DNA from: an uncultured Clostridia bacterium
GTDB lineage: Bacteria; Bacillota; Clostridia; Oscillospirales; Ruminococcaceae
Reading direction: 5' to 3'
Length of the DNA stretch: 7,099 nt
NCBI GenBank assembly: GCA_947176675.1
Contig: CAMWRN010000127.1
Location: forward strand, 1 to 7,099
Below the pieces are notes generated by a model, which ran no database searches, was not told the origin of the DNA, and saw only the letters and a program-made list of their open reading frames with translations. A program made the position numbers and the translations under genes. The stretch's first letter is position 1. Each line of letters begins with the position of its first letter. Shown here one piece after another: positions 6,079 through 7,099 of this stretch.

Positions 6079-7099
6079 ATGAATACTGTTAAAAAAATTT
6101 TTGTGATTTTTATTATTGCGATTTTTACTCTGGATCAGCCGTTTGTGCTGTCTGTACAAGCTGTACATGAGGTACAAGCACAGGAAAATTCCGATATCGC
6201 GGAAGAATTGGGCATAGACACAAGCGGTCTAAACGATAATCTTACTCCTGAGGCAAGGGATCTGCTGGAGGAGAACGGTCTTACCGTGGACAACCCCGAA
6301 GCTATGGCAGAAATTACTCCCAAGGATGTTTTTTTGTATGTATGGGAGGAATTCAAAAAAAGTCTTGTAAGACCATTGGCTGTACTTGTGTCGCTGCTGG
6401 CAGTGATACTGATATCCGCGCTTATTGAGGGCATGGAAGACAGCATACCGAATAAAAGCTTATCCAAAATATTCGGGGTGATATGCGTACTTATCTCGGT
6501 GGGGATCATCTCGGAGTCGGTTTCGGGCAGCATAAGCCGAGCTGCAGAAGCGCTCAATTCGGGCGGGACATTCATGATAGGCTATGTTCCCGTTTTTGCG
6601 GGAATAACGGCTTCTTCGGGGGGGATTACTTCGGCTGTGGCATACAATATGCTTGTCGTTCTTGTGGCGCAGGTTACAGTACAGCTTTCCGGAGAAACAA
6701 TAGTACCCGCTCTGTCGGTATGTATGGCAATGGGGATAGTTGAAGCGATAAACCCCGGTTTCAGACTTTCGGGTATTACGGAAGCTCTGAAAAAATCGGT
6801 AACGTTCATAATGGGGTTTATCATGACTATTTTTATTGGATTGCTGTCTCTCCAGAGCATAGTGGGAGCTTCTGCGGATACGCTGGGTGTAAAGGCGGCA
6901 AAGTATGTAGTTTCCAACTTCATACCCGTTATAGGCGGCGCGGTGGCAGATACATACGCCACGGTGAAAAACAGTCTGGGACTTCTCCGCGGAGGGGTAG
7001 GCTTTGTCGGTATCGCAGCCATATTTGTAATGGTACTGCCACCTGTGCTGGACATAACCGCAATGCGCCTTGTATTCGGCGCGGCGGACGTTGCGGCGG
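6079..7099 (+). CDS. spoIIIAE: Stage III sporulation protein AE, 3' partial
   Basis: SpoIIIAE is the large multi-pass membrane protein of the SpoIIIA channel complex. The reading frame stays open for 340 codons to the window edge; family members are about 390-400 residues, so roughly 50-60 are missing. A signal-peptide-like N-terminus (KK then a hydrophobic run, 4-19; possible cleavage after Ala near 28 or 34) is followed by an acidic outside region (35-85). Hydrophobic segments then lie near 99-118, 131-148, 188-205, 207-222, 241-259 and 308-325. The hallmark FIPVIGGAVADTYATVKNS is at 281-299. The ATG at 6079 has GAGG at 6068-6071, overlapping the spoIIIAD stop. spoIIIAF, AG and AH are expected next. 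Confidence 0.96.
   Translation, partial: MNTVKKIFVIFIIAIFTLDQPFVLSVQAVHEVQAQENSDIAEELGIDTSGLNDNLTPEARDLLEENGLTVDNPEAMAEITPKDVFLYVWEEFKKSLVRPLAVLVSLLAVILISALIEGMEDSIPNKSLSKIFGVICVLISVGIISESVSGSISRAAEALNSGGTFMIGYVPVFAGITASSGGITSAVAYNMLVVLVAQVTVQLSGETIVPALSVCMAMGIVEAINPGFRLSGITEALKKSVTFIMGFIMTIFIGLLSLQSIVGASADTLGVKAAKYVVSNFIPVIGGAVADTYATVKNSLGLLRGGVGFVGIAAIFVMVLPPVLDITAMRLVFGAADVAA

Noticed and set aside
1..7099. tRNA, rRNA, CRISPR array or insertion sequence
   Set aside because: No such pattern was seen on reading both strands. The window is nearly filled by recognised protein genes.

Overview
The window reads as a chromosomal segment from a clostridial Firmicute, probably of the Ruminococcus/Oscillospiraceae type. 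The pointers are a fused chorismate mutase-prephenate dehydratase, MEP-pathway isoprenoid genes, GGAGG-type ribosome binding sites, some GTG starts and a spoIIIA sporulation operon. The taxonomic placement is inference from gene content and protein style. All supportable genes lie on the + strand and are closely packed. No gap between genes exceeds about 135 bases.

Region 1 (about 27-2348) is a metabolic run: pheA (5' end missing), ispD and ispF. PheA makes phenylpyruvate from chorismate. IspD and IspF are non-consecutive steps of the MEP route to isoprenoid precursors. The spacings (20 and 46 bases) suggest co-transcription, and a rho-independent terminator follows ispF. The first 64 bases form a perfect 28-bp inverted repeat with an 8-base loop. 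Its left arm breaks the chorismate mutase reading frame, so it is most likely a fold-back artefact at a contig end, and the true pheA start is not in the window.

Region 2 (2483-3881) is a two-gene unit: a 72-residue DUF3343 protein (a family annotated as putative Se/S carrier) followed by a PLP-dependent class V aminotransferase of the cysteine desulfurase/selenocysteine lyase type with all key catalytic residues. The pair suggests local sulfur or selenium handling. It is closed by a strong 15-bp hairpin terminator that probably works in both directions.

Region 3 (3951-7099) is the start of the spoIIIA operon: spoIIIAA, AB, AC, AD and the first 340 codons of spoIIIAE, which runs off the right edge. 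These encode the ATPase and membrane parts of the SpoIIIA-SpoIIQ channel complex between mother cell and forespore. A plausible but unproven sigma-E-like -10 sits just upstream. spoIIIAF, AG and AH would be expected beyond the window.

Nothing here amounts to a clearly new system. The points most worth a second look are the edge palindrome and its effect on the pheA start, the DUF3343-desulfurase pair next to the sporulation operon, and an altered phenylalanine-binding motif in the PheA ACT domain.
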